A DNA stretch of 64,000 nt, from contig NZ_FOSV01000006.1 in assembly GCF_900114375.1 (NCBI RefSeq), positions 23,679 to 87,678 on the forward strand, written 5' to 3'. Both the position numbers and the translations under genes were made by a program. This document shows, piece by piece, positions 57,453 through 64,000 of this stretch. The notes beneath the pieces were generated by a model. The model was given only the letters and a program-made list of their open reading frames with translations. It was not told the DNA's origin and ran no database searches. Origin of the DNA: Methylorubrum salsuginis (GTDB lineage: Bacteria > Pseudomonadota > Alphaproteobacteria > Rhizobiales > Beijerinckiaceae). Every line of letters starts with the position of its first letter. The first letter of the stretch is position 1.

Positions 57453-58093
57453 GAATGTCTCCTCCGCTTGAAACCCGCAGGCCGGCCTCGTGACCGTGGG
57501 CCCGCTTAAATTCGGATGGCGAGCGTACGCCCGCCGCGAAACGTCGTCGGCTCCGCGGCGCGCGGGATGCGTCCGCCGCAGGAAACCGTCACTCTGCGAT
57601 GTCGGATCGTCGACCGGCCCGGAGCGGCGAAGCGGCTGTGATCCCGCCCGCGTCGCGGCGCGTGCAGACACGCCGGTCGCCTCCGAAAGAACCGAACCCT
57701 CGATGCGTCAGCCTCGCGGCGCATTCAAGCGCGCTCCCGCTGATTGTCGTCGGCGTCCCCATCCCGTCGCGGTGATCCTTACGCCTCTGCCGGGCGTGTC
57801 CCGCACGAGCCTGACGGCCCGCGCACGGCGGATCACCTTGGCGGCCGTTATGCGCTCCCGGGGCGAAGATGCAAAACCGAAAAAACTGAACTGAAAAACA
57901 AAAAGATTTTCGTATGCACGGCCTGCAGGTGCACCGCACGCGGGCCGCTGGGCGGGGCTCGCTGCGGTGCCGTCCCGGCCCTCTCGCCCTGGGTTTCGGG
58001 CGGCACGCGCCCGCCGGGCGCGGCACGGCGCCGTCATCAAACTGAGATCGGATTGGGTTTTGGCTCTGGCCGATTGCGAGGCCGGAGGCGCTG
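57453..58093. promoter_or_regulatory. Control region upstream of the serine-cycle block
   Basis: 640 bases divergent between sga and the phosphoesterase gene, with no credible gene. An AT-rich island at 57869-57918 has TGCA (57870)..CGAAAA (57878) mirrored by TTTTCG (57907)..TGCA (57915), an imperfect dyad of about 48 bases. In M. extorquens the LysR-type regulator QscR binds upstream of sga; the dyad is a candidate but could equally belong to the divergent gene. Confidence 0.5.
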
Positions 58094-58909
58094 GTGTCAC
58101 AGGATCCGGAGACGACCATCCGCGTTCGGACGCTGTTCCTGTCCGATCTGCATCTCGGCACGAAGGGCTGCCAGGCGGCCCTGCTGCTCGACTTCCTGCG
58201 CGACGTCGATGCCGACACGATCTACCTCGTCGGCGACATCGTCGACGGCTGGCAGCTGCGCTCGGGCTGGTACTGGCCGCAGGCCCACAACGACGTGGTG
58301 CAGAAGATGCTGCGCAAGGTGCGCAAGGGCGCCCACGTCGTCTACGTGCCGGGCAACCACGACGAGTTCCTGCGCGACTATATCGGCATGACCTTCGGCG
58401 GCGTGGAGATCGCCGAGAGCCGCATCCACGAGGCGGCGGACGGCAAGCGTTATCTCGTCATCCACGGCGACCAGTTCGACATGGTGGTGCGCCATTCCAA
58501 ATGGCTCGCGCATCTGGGCGACTGGGCCTACACCTCGGCGCTCGCGGTCAACACCGTGGTCAACCGCGTCCGCCGACGGCTCGGCATGCCCTATTGGTCG
58601 CTCTCGGCCTGGGCCAAGCTGAAGGTAAAGAACGCGGTCAACTTCATCGGCCAGTTCGAGACCTTTCTGGCGGCCGAAGCCAAGCGCCAGGGCGCCGACG
58701 GCGTGATCTGCGGCCATATCCACCACGCCGCCCACCGCCAGATCGAGGGCCTGACCTACCTCAACACCGGCGACTGGGTGGAATCCTGCACCGGCATCGT
58801 CGAGCATTACGACGGCCGGATGGAGGTGCTGCACTACCCGACCCTGCTGCGCCAGCGCAGCGCGGCGGAGGCCTACGAGCCCGCCCCCGTCCGCCGCGCC
58901 GTCGCCTGA
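58094..58909 (+). CDS. LpxH-like UDP-2,3-diacylglucosamine diphosphatase family phosphoesterase
   Basis: 271 residues from a GTG with GGAGGCGC upstream. Calcineurin-type metal ligands are LFLSDLHLGTKG (D, H), GDIVDGW (D), PGNHDEFL (N, H), VIHGDQFD (H) and CGHIHHAAHR (H-x-H). This is the COG2908 class, which includes LpxH and related enzymes of envelope lipid synthesis. A glycosyltransferase starts one base after the stop, a pairing often seen for this phosphoesterase subgroup. The native substrate is not settled by sequence. Confidence 0.87.
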   Translation: MSQDPETTIRVRTLFLSDLHLGTKGCQAALLLDFLRDVDADTIYLVGDIVDGWQLRSGWYWPQAHNDVVQKMLRKVRKGAHVVYVPGNHDEFLRDYIGMTFGGVEIAESRIHEAADGKRYLVIHGDQFDMVVRHSKWLAHLGDWAYTSALAVNTVVNRVRRRLGMPYWSLSAWAKLKVKNAVNFIGQFETFLAAEAKRQGADGVICGHIHHAAHRQIEGLTYLNTGDWVESCTGIVEHYDGRMEVLHYPTLLRQRSAAEAYEPAPVRRAVA

Positions 58910-58910
58910 G

Positions 58911-60050
58911 ATGCGCCTCCTCATCGCGACGGATGCGTGGCATCCGCAGGTCAACGGCGTGGTGCGCTCGATCGAGCGCATGACCGAGGCCGGGACCGCG
59001 CTCGGCGTCGAGACGGTGCTGCTGACGCCCGCCGACTTCGCCTCCGTGCCGATGCCGGGCTATTCAGAGATCCGGCTCTCGCTGGTGACCGCGGGCCGCG
59101 TCCTCACCCGCTGGGACCGGCTCGCCCCGACCCATGTCCACATCGCCACCGAAGGCCCCATCGGCCACGCCGTGCGCGCCGCCTGCCTGCGGCGGGGCCA
59201 GCCCTTCACCACGAGCTACCACACCCGCTTCCCCGAATATCTCGCCGCCCGCGCCCCCGTGCCGGAGGCCTGGAGCTATGCGTGGCTGCGGCGCTTCCAT
59301 GCGGCGGGCAGCGGCACCATGGTGAGCACGCCCTCGCTCGAGCGGGAATTGGCGCAGCGCGGCTTTACCGGGCTGATGCGCTGGACCCGCGGCGTCGACA
59401 CCGAGCTGTTTCGCCCGCGCGACGAAGGGGCCTTTCCGGATCTGCCGCGGCCGATCTTCCTCTCGGTCGGGCGGCTCGCGGTGGAGAAGAACCTTTCGGC
59501 GTTCCTGAGCCTCGATCTGCCGGGCTCGAAGGTGATCGTCGGCGACGGGCCGGACCGGGCCCGCCTCCAGGCGATGGCGCCCGACGCCCGCTTCCTCGGG
59601 GCGCTGACCGGCGAGGCACTCGCGAAAACGTACGCCGCGGCCGACGCCTTCGTGTTCCCGAGCCTCACCGACACCTTCGGCATCGTGCTGCTCGAAGCCT
59701 TGGCCTGCGGCGTGCCGGTGGCGGCCTACCCGGTCACCGGCCCCCTCGACGTGATCGGCGGGACCGGCGCGGGCGCCCTCGATCACGATCTGCGCGCGGC
59801 CGCCCTCGCGGCGCTCGCCGTTCCGCGGGCGCGCTGCCGACAGGAGGCTCTGCGCTACACCTGGGCCGAGAGCGCACGCCAGTTCTACGAGAACATCGCG
59901 CTCGCCCACGCGCTGGGCCCGATGCGGGCGATCCCGCGCCGCCGTTTCCGGGCCGGCGCGGCGGAGGCGTCGGCGGACACCGCCGGCCCCCCGGGGACGA
60001 GGCGAAGCGCTTCGCCTGAGCGGCCCGCTTTTTTCGAAGCCCGAGGATGA
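58911..60050 (+). CDS. GT4-family glycosyltransferase
   Basis: 379 residues. It has a GT-B fold: DAWHPQVNGVVRSIERM at the acceptor side, HVHIATEGPIGHAVRAACLR, SYHTRFPEYLAAR, and the donor site SVGRLAVEKNLSAFL with ADAFVFPSLTDTFGIVLLEALACGVP (the E-x7-E pattern). It is like GDP-mannose/glucosyl lipid glycosyltransferases of the MgtA/DgdA type. The Arg/Ala/Pro-rich last 45 residues are not conserved. It starts one base after the phosphoesterase gene, and its stop overlaps rnhB (ATGA), so the three are co-transcribed. A membrane glycolipid product is inferred. Confidence 0.88.
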   Translation: MRLLIATDAWHPQVNGVVRSIERMTEAGTALGVETVLLTPADFASVPMPGYSEIRLSLVTAGRVLTRWDRLAPTHVHIATEGPIGHAVRAACLRRGQPFTTSYHTRFPEYLAARAPVPEAWSYAWLRRFHAAGSGTMVSTPSLERELAQRGFTGLMRWTRGVDTELFRPRDEGAFPDLPRPIFLSVGRLAVEKNLSAFLSLDLPGSKVIVGDGPDRARLQAMAPDARFLGALTGEALAKTYAAADAFVFPSLTDTFGIVLLEALACGVPVAAYPVTGPLDVIGGTGAGALDHDLRAAALAALAVPRARCRQEALRYTWAESARQFYENIALAHALGPMRAIPRRRFRAGAAEASADTAGPPGTRRSASPERPAFFEARG

Positions 60051-60730
60051 CCGGGGCCGGCGGGGATGCGACAAGCGGCGCCCTCCCCTGCCCCGGCCCG
60101 TCCCCGCCCATGCGTCCCTTCGATCCCGCGCTCGCCGCGACCTACCCGGCCGTGATCGGCTGCGACGAGGTCGGGCGGGGCGCCCTGTGCGGGCCCGTGA
60201 TGGTGGCGGCCGTCTGGTTCGATCCGCTCGCGTTTCCGCCCGACCTCCTCGCCCGCCTCGACGACAGCAAGCGCCTCGACCGCGCCGCCCGTGAGGCGCT
60301 GACGCCGCTCATCCGGGCGCAGGCCCGCGTGGCCCTGGCCGGGGGCTCGCGCGAACTGATCGACCGGATCAACGTGCGCGCCGCCACCCTCGACGCCATG
60401 CGCCGGGCGGTGCAGCGCTTGGGCGCGGACGGCCCGGTGCTGGTCGATGGGCGCGATGCGATCCCCGGCCTCGACCAGCCCTGCCGGGCCGTGATCGGCG
60501 GCGACCGCCTCGTGCCGCAGATCGCCGCCGCCTCCATCGTCGCCAAGACTTTTCGCGATGAGTTGATGCGCAAGCTGGCCCTGCGCCACCCCGCCTACGC
60601 CTGGGAGCGCAACGCCGGCTACGGCACCGCGGCCCACCTCGCCGGCCTGTCGAAGTCGGGGCGCAGCCCGCATCACCGGGTGAGCTTTACTGGGCGGTTC
60701 GGGGATGGCGCCGCCGTCACAGCCGAGTAG
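60047..60730 (+). CDS. rnhB: Ribonuclease HII
   Basis: 227 residues from the ATG overlapping the glycosyltransferase stop, or 206 from the ATG at 60110 (MRPFDPALAA), which is closer to family length. Active-site acids are in IGCDEVGRGALCGPVMVAAV (D, E), DDSKRLDRAAREAL, VLVDGRDAIPG (D) and AASIVAKTFRDELM (D). The C-terminal NAGYGTAAHLAGL and HHRVSF complete the fold. It cleaves RNA in RNA-DNA hybrids, including single ribonucleotides. Confidence 0.95.
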   Translation: MTGAGGDATSGALPCPGPSPPMRPFDPALAATYPAVIGCDEVGRGALCGPVMVAAVWFDPLAFPPDLLARLDDSKRLDRAAREALTPLIRAQARVALAGGSRELIDRINVRAATLDAMRRAVQRLGADGPVLVDGRDAIPGLDQPCRAVIGGDRLVPQIAAASIVAKTFRDELMRKLALRHPAYAWERNAGYGTAAHLAGLSKSGRSPHHRVSFTGRFGDGAAVTAE

Positions 60731-60737
60731 AGCGCGG

Positions 60738-60851
60738 GTCCCCTCCCCCTTGTGGGGAGGGGTTCGGGGTGGGGGTGGTTCAGGATGGATCGCTGAGCCT
60801 CATCCGGCACCACCCCCACCTCCTCCCCACAAGGGGGAGGAGAACGCTCGA
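60738..60851. repeat. Long palindrome between rnhB and a convergent gene
   Basis: CCCCTCCCCCTTGTGGGGAG and GGGTGGGGGTGG on the left (60740-60780) face CCACCCCCACC and CTCCCCACAAGGGGGAGG on the right (60811-60842). This makes a large imperfect inverted repeat of over 30 bp with a loop of about 35 bases. Sequence flavour is like the elements at 14246-14461 and 50990-51100. It sits between convergent genes and could end both. Confidence 0.85.
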
Positions 60852-60878
60852 TCCGGCTCCGGTGGAGAGGCCGTGGAC

Positions 60879-61976
60879 TCAAAACAACGCCAGTTGCTCC
60901 CCCACCCGCGGCGGCGGGCAAAAAAGCTCCGTCGTCTGCCGCAGGGGTTCCTCGTCAAATCCCAGCCGGCGCTTGGCGAGCGTGAAGCGGCGGCGGATCA
61001 GATCGGCATAGGGGCCCTGGCCGATCATCCGGGTGCCGAAGGCGGCGTCGTAGGCCTTGCCGCCGCGCGCGCCGCGCAGCAGCGAGAAGACGTGCGCGCG
61101 CCGCCCCGGATAATGCTCCGCGAACCAGTCGCCGACGAGGTCGTCGAGTTCGTGCGGCAGGCGCAGCAGCACGTAGTTCGCCTCGCGGGCGCCCGCCGCC
61201 CGCACGCGTTCCAGGATCGCCTCGATCTCGTGGTCGTTGAGCGAGGGGATGATCGGCGCGACGATCGCCATCACCGGCACGCCCACAGAGGCCAGCCCCT
61301 CGATGGCTTCGATGCGCTTGAGCGGATGCGGCGCCCGCGGCTCCATCCGCCGGGCCAGCACCGGATCGAGCGTGGTCACCGAGATCGCGACCTTCACGAG
61401 TTTCTGCGCCGCCATCTCCGCCAAAAGATCGCGGTCGCGCAGGATCAGGTTCGACTTGGTGACGAGGCCGACCGGATGGCGGAAGCGGGCCAGCACCTCC
61501 AGCACCGCGCGGGTGAGGCGATGCTCGCGCTCGATCGGCTGATAGGGGTCGGTGGCGGTGCCGAGCGCGATGGTGCGCGGCCGGTAGCCCGGCGCCGACA
61601 ATTCCCGTTCCAGCAAAGCCCCGGCCTCGGCCTTGGCGAACAGCTTGGTCTCGAAATCGAGCCCCGGCGAGAGCCCGGCATAGGCGTGGTTGGGCCGGGC
61701 GAAGCAGTAGATGCAGCCGTGCTCGCAGCCGCGATAGGGGTTGATCGAGCGGTCGAACGAGATGTCGGGCGATGAGTTGCGGGTGATGAGGGTGCGGGCG
61801 CGCTCCACCGTCACCTCGGTGCGGCGGCGCGCGACCTCGTCCAGATGCCAGCCGTCGTCGAAGGCTTCGCGCCGCGTCGCCTCGAAGCGCCCGTCCGGGT
61901 TGGCCGTCGCCCCGCGCCCGCGGCGGCCTTCCGCCGCCACGCGGTTGCCCGCGAGCCGGCCCGCCGCTTCCCCCAT
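60879..61976 (-). CDS. PA0069-family radical SAM protein
   Basis: 365 residues. The radical SAM cluster motif is C-x3-C-x2-C in NPYRGCEHGCIYCFARPNHA, then GTATDPYQPIEREHRLTRAV, GLVTKSNLILRDRDLL, VKVAISVTTLDPVLARRMEP and MAIVAPIIPSLNDHEIEAIL. This matches the widespread spore-photoproduct-lyase-like PA0069 family, whose substrate is unknown. The N-terminal 60 residues are Arg/Gly/Ala-rich. It lies alone between two palindromic repeats. Confidence 0.9.
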   Translation of the reverse strand: MGEAAGRLAGNRVAAEGRRGRGATANPDGRFEATRREAFDDGWHLDEVARRRTEVTVERARTLITRNSSPDISFDRSINPYRGCEHGCIYCFARPNHAYAGLSPGLDFETKLFAKAEAGALLERELSAPGYRPRTIALGTATDPYQPIEREHRLTRAVLEVLARFRHPVGLVTKSNLILRDRDLLAEMAAQKLVKVAISVTTLDPVLARRMEPRAPHPLKRIEAIEGLASVGVPVMAIVAPIIPSLNDHEIEAILERVRAAGAREANYVLLRLPHELDDLVGDWFAEHYPGRRAHVFSLLRGARGGKAYDAAFGTRMIGQGPYADLIRRRFTLAKRRLGFDEEPLRQTTELFCPPPRVGEQLALF

Positions 61977-62244
61977 CGCTTCCGATCCTTCGCCATAAGG
62001 GCGAAGAACATATCATGAACAATCGCAGGGCGGCTGCACAAGATTCGTGCATTCCCAGAAATGCGCGCCTGTCGCGTCCCGGCCCGGCTTGGCTTAGAGG
62101 GTCGTCCTGGATGTCGGATCCGGGACGATCCTCTACATCACTCTGCCGCATCGGCTTTTTCAGAAAGCCGGTTCCCCCTTTCGGGACGATGCTCCAGACC
62201 GCGCGCAACCTTCTCTCGCTCGAAGCAGGATTCCTGGCCCGCCG
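61977..62244. other. Intergenic region holding repeat B copy 2
   Basis: 268 bases between divergent genes (the radical SAM gene on minus, the small glycosyltransferase-like gene on plus). Apart from the repeat at 62106-62196 and AT-rich sequence at 62000-62060 that may hold the minus-strand promoter, nothing stands out. Confidence 0.4.
62106..62196 (+). repeat. Dispersed intergenic repeat, family B, copy 2
   Basis: GATGTCGGATCCGGGACGAT, CTGCCGCATCGGCTTTTTCA, GAAAGCCGGTTCCCCCTTTC and GGGACGATGCTCCAG match copy 3 at 62771-62857 along nearly the whole length and copy 1 over its last 60 bases. All three copies are in the same orientation. Confidence 0.9.
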
Positions 62245-62763
62245 ATGATTTCCGGCCTGATCCACGTGGCTCGCCCCGCCGACACGGCGATCGAGAGCCT
62301 CGCCGACACGCTGAGCGCCCTCGTCGCGGGCGTGGCGGCGGGGCTCGTGGGCGATGCCGTGATCGTGACCGCGGCGGCGAACGAGGCGTTGGAGACCATC
62401 GCCGAGGGCAGCGGGGCAACCCTCGTGGTGCGCCCACCCGGCACCCATCCGTGGATCGCGGGCGCCAAGGTCGCCCGGCGGGAATGGCTGCTCTGCCTGG
62501 AGCCGGGGGATATCCCGTCCGAGGGCTGGATCCGCAGCCTCGACCGCTTCGTCGGCACCGCCCGGCCCGACATGGCGCTCGGCCGGATGCGGCGTCCCCA
62601 TGCCGGCCTGCCGGCTCGGCTGGCCGCCCGGGGCGAGGGCGTCGTGGGGGCGAGCCGCCCGCGGGCCGGCGACGTGGTGCGCCGCGACCGGCTCCTGGCG
62701 GGCCTGCCCTTCGCCCCCCGCCTCAAGGTGCGGCTGCTGCCCGCCCGGCTGGAGCGGGCCTGA
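62245..62763 (+). CDS. Small GT2-like glycosyltransferase-related protein
   Basis: 172 residues. The pattern DAVIVTAAANEALETIAEGS, HPWIAGAKVARREWLLCLEP and GDIPSEGWIRSLDRFVG resembles the middle of family 2 glycosyltransferases (cell-wall type), where the DxD region is replaced by LEPGD. The start and size suggest a shortened catalytic domain with RR-rich C-terminus. It could be a degenerate or specialised member. It is enclosed by the two direct repeat copies at 62106 and 62771. No operon partner. Confidence 0.65.
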   Translation: MISGLIHVARPADTAIESLADTLSALVAGVAAGLVGDAVIVTAAANEALETIAEGSGATLVVRPPGTHPWIAGAKVARREWLLCLEPGDIPSEGWIRSLDRFVGTARPDMALGRMRRPHAGLPARLAARGEGVVGASRPRAGDVVRRDRLLAGLPFAPRLKVRLLPARLERA

Positions 62764-62770
62764 GCGTTCT

Positions 62771-62857
62771 GAATATCGGATCCAGGACGATCTTCTCCAT
62801 TCTTGTGCCGCATCGGCTTTTTTCCGAAAGCCGGTTCCCACCTTTCGGGCCGATGCT
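62771..62857 (+). repeat. Dispersed intergenic repeat, family B, copy 3
   Basis: AATATCGGATCCAGGACGAT, TTGTGCCGCATCGGCTTTTT, CGAAAGCCGGTTCCCACCTT and TCGGGCCGATGCTC. GCATCGGC and GCCGATGC at the ends and CGGCTTT/AAAGCCG inside give a nested hairpin. It abuts the stop codon of the next minus-strand gene, just as copy 1 abuts the ppc stop. Confidence 0.9.
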
Positions 62858-63214
62858 CTACCGCTCGAACCGGGCTTGCAGTCCATGCCCATGCACACGC
62901 GCCGAGAGCACGATCTTGGCGCCGGGCGGCAGCGGCGCCTTGAGCGCGCCGACGAACCGGTTCGGGGCGGCGCCCTTCAGCGCCACGGTCTCGGTCTTGC
63001 CGCCGGCCTGGATATAGGCCTTGCCGGTCAGGCCCGCCGTGGCGATCGGCTGACCGGCCTCCTCGCTGACGAAGAAGGTCAGGTCCGTGTCGGTGACGAC
63101 GAGTTCGACCGGATGATCCTCGGCCATGACGACCTGACCGCCATTCGGGCCGGCGGCGAAGGCCGGGCTTGAGAGCGTGAGAGCGAGGGTGAGCGCGGTG
63201 ACGGGGAAACGCAT
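62858..63214 (-). CDS. Small periplasmic protein next to RND efflux genes
   Basis: 118 residues. The signal peptide MRFPVTALTLALTLSSPAFA is cut before AGPNGGQVV. The mature part is a beta-rich domain: NGGQVVMAEDHPVELVVTD, LTFFVSEEAGQPIATAGLTG, and KIVLSARVHGHGLQARFER. This composition (GGQ near the N-terminus, His-containing C-terminus) resembles small accessory proteins in CusA/CzcA efflux operons. It lies 34 bases after the RND pump gene, so it is the last gene of that operon. A metal-binding role in the periplasm is inferred. Confidence 0.75.
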   Translation of the reverse strand: MRFPVTALTLALTLSSPAFAAGPNGGQVVMAEDHPVELVVTDTDLTFFVSEEAGQPIATAGLTGKAYIQAGGKTETVALKGAAPNRFVGALKAPLPPGAKIVLSARVHGHGLQARFER

Positions 63215-63248
63215 GTGGATGTCCTTTCCTTCAAGGCGGTGAAAGCGT

Positions 63249-64000
63249 TCAGAACGCCCCGGCCGGGGCGCCCTCGGGATGGTCGGAGACCGGGCGCCGC
63301 GCCTGTTCGCGCAGCCGCTCCAGCGGGGCGCGGCCGAAGCTGAGGAACAGGAGGGGCGTCAGCACCGTGTCGAGCAGCGTCGCGCTGATCAGGCCGCCGA
63401 AGATCGTCACCGCCACGGGATGCAGAATCTCCTTGCCCGGCGCGTCGGCGCCGACGAGCAGCGGCACCAGGGCTACGCCGGCCGCGAGTGCCGTCATCAG
63501 CACGGGGGCGAGCCGCTCCAGGCTGCCGCGGATCACGAGATCCGGCCCGAAGGGCAGTCCCTCGTGGATCGCCAGATTGAGGATGTGGCTGACCTTGAGG
63601 ATGCCGTTGCGCGTCGCGATGCCGGTGAGCGTGATGAAGCCGATCATCGAGGCGACCGAGAGCGGCTGTCCTGCGATCCAGAGTGCGGCCACCGAGCCGA
63701 TCAGGGCCAGCGGGATGCTCCCCAAGATGATCAGCGTGAACGCCACCGAGCGGTAGCGGCTGTAGAGCAGGGCGAAGACGAGCCCGAGCGACAGCAGCGA
63801 GAGCAGGCCGATGGTCCGGCTCGCCTCCTCCTGTGCCTGGAACGCGCCTTCCAGGCGGGTCCCGTAGCCGTTGGGGAGCGCGGTCGCGGCGATTTCTTTT
63901 TGGATTGCGCTAACGATCACCCCCATGTCGGCGCCGCCGACCGTGTTGGCCTGGACGACGATGCGGCGGCGCGCATTCTCGCGAAGGATCTGGTTGGGCC
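63249..64000 (-). CDS. CzcA/CusA-type heavy-metal RND efflux pump, C-terminal part
   Basis: The frame is open to the window edge, so only the C-terminal 250 residues are seen; the 5' part lies beyond base 64000. Visible are the end of the porter domain (NQILRENARRRIVVQANTVG) and the membrane helices of the second half: LLSLLSLGLVFALLYSRYRS, FTLIILGSIPLALIGSVAAL, MIGFITLTGIATRNGILKVS and MTALAAGVALVPLLVGADAP. The heavy-metal subfamily, not the multidrug one, fits GIATRNGILKVSHI. It exports metal cations such as Cu+, Zn2+, Co2+ or Ni2+ across both membranes with partner proteins. Confidence 0.9.
   Translation of the reverse strand, partial: PNQILRENARRRIVVQANTVGGADMGVIVSAIQKEIAATALPNGYGTRLEGAFQAQEEASRTIGLLSLLSLGLVFALLYSRYRSVAFTLIILGSIPLALIGSVAALWIAGQPLSVASMIGFITLTGIATRNGILKVSHILNLAIHEGLPFGPDLVIRGSLERLAPVLMTALAAGVALVPLLVGADAPGKEILHPVAVTIFGGLISATLLDTVLTPLLFLSFGRAPLERLREQARRPVSDHPEGAPAGAF

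Noticed and set aside
58911..60050. Glycosyltransferase gene as part of a capsule or O-antigen cluster
   Set aside because: Neighbours are one phosphoesterase and rnhB; no polymerase, flippase or further sugar genes are present.

Overview
The window is high-GC alphaproteobacterial chromosome and reads as Methylorubrum/Methylobacterium extorquens or a very close relative. The evidence is the gene content. It carries a complete serine-cycle block (sga, hprA, mtdA, fch, mtkA, mtkB, ppc, mclA), a lanthanide-type methanol dehydrogenase operon (xoxF, xoxG, xoxJ), and the PQQ operon in the arrangement pqqA-pqqB-pqqCD(fused)-pqqE. Species assignment rests on recognising these proteins, not on a database search.

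Layout. 1-1440: a decayed IS3-family element and an AT-rich gene-poor stretch abutting the 3' end of tRNA-Ser(GGA). 1.7-6.5 kb (minus): hemY-like, a bacterial Mic60/mitofilin-like gene and hemD, divergent from tsaD (6.7-7.7 kb). 7.85-9.3 kb: a soluble double-PAS chemoreceptor. 9.7-18.9 kb (plus): a methylated-amine (glycine-betaine type) demethylation cluster made of a Rieske oxygenase, its reductase, a dimethylglycine-dehydrogenase-like flavoprotein, a membrane Fe-S/CCG protein, both ETF subunits and a YbaK/ProX protein. 19-27.8 kb: mixed housekeeping and signalling genes (DUF1127, GGDEF-EAL, dusA, ureE, a glycine-zipper lipoprotein, a TerB-DnaJ protein, an AmpD-like amidase, a Na+/H+ antiporter).

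28.3-38.2 kb is the methanol-oxidation core. pqqABCDE makes the cofactor, followed without a gap by two small secreted proteins of unknown function. folP-folB-folK serve the folate C1 carrier. On the opposite strand are xoxF (with the Asp that marks lanthanide use), its cytochrome xoxG and the periplasmic binding-like xoxJ. 38.9-41.4 kb: a NitT/TauT-type ABC importer upstream of xoxF. 41.6-46.9 kb: a pterin-carbinolamine dehydratase, a dCache chemoreceptor, and a cupin/small secreted protein pair divergent from an AraC regulator. 46.9-57.5 kb (minus): the serine cycle, which takes up formaldehyde-derived C1 units through methenyl/methylene-H4F and regenerates glyoxylate. 58-64 kb: an LpxH-like phosphoesterase, a GT4 glycosyltransferase, rnhB, a PA0069-type radical SAM protein, a small GT2-like protein, and the end of an RND metal-efflux operon running off the window.

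Beyond genes, the window has at least three families of dispersed intergenic palindromic repeats. It also has hairpins in most serine-cycle gene junctions and a terminator-like hairpin between xoxF and xoxG. The least understood coding sequences in strong context are the two secreted proteins fused translationally to the end of the PQQ operon.
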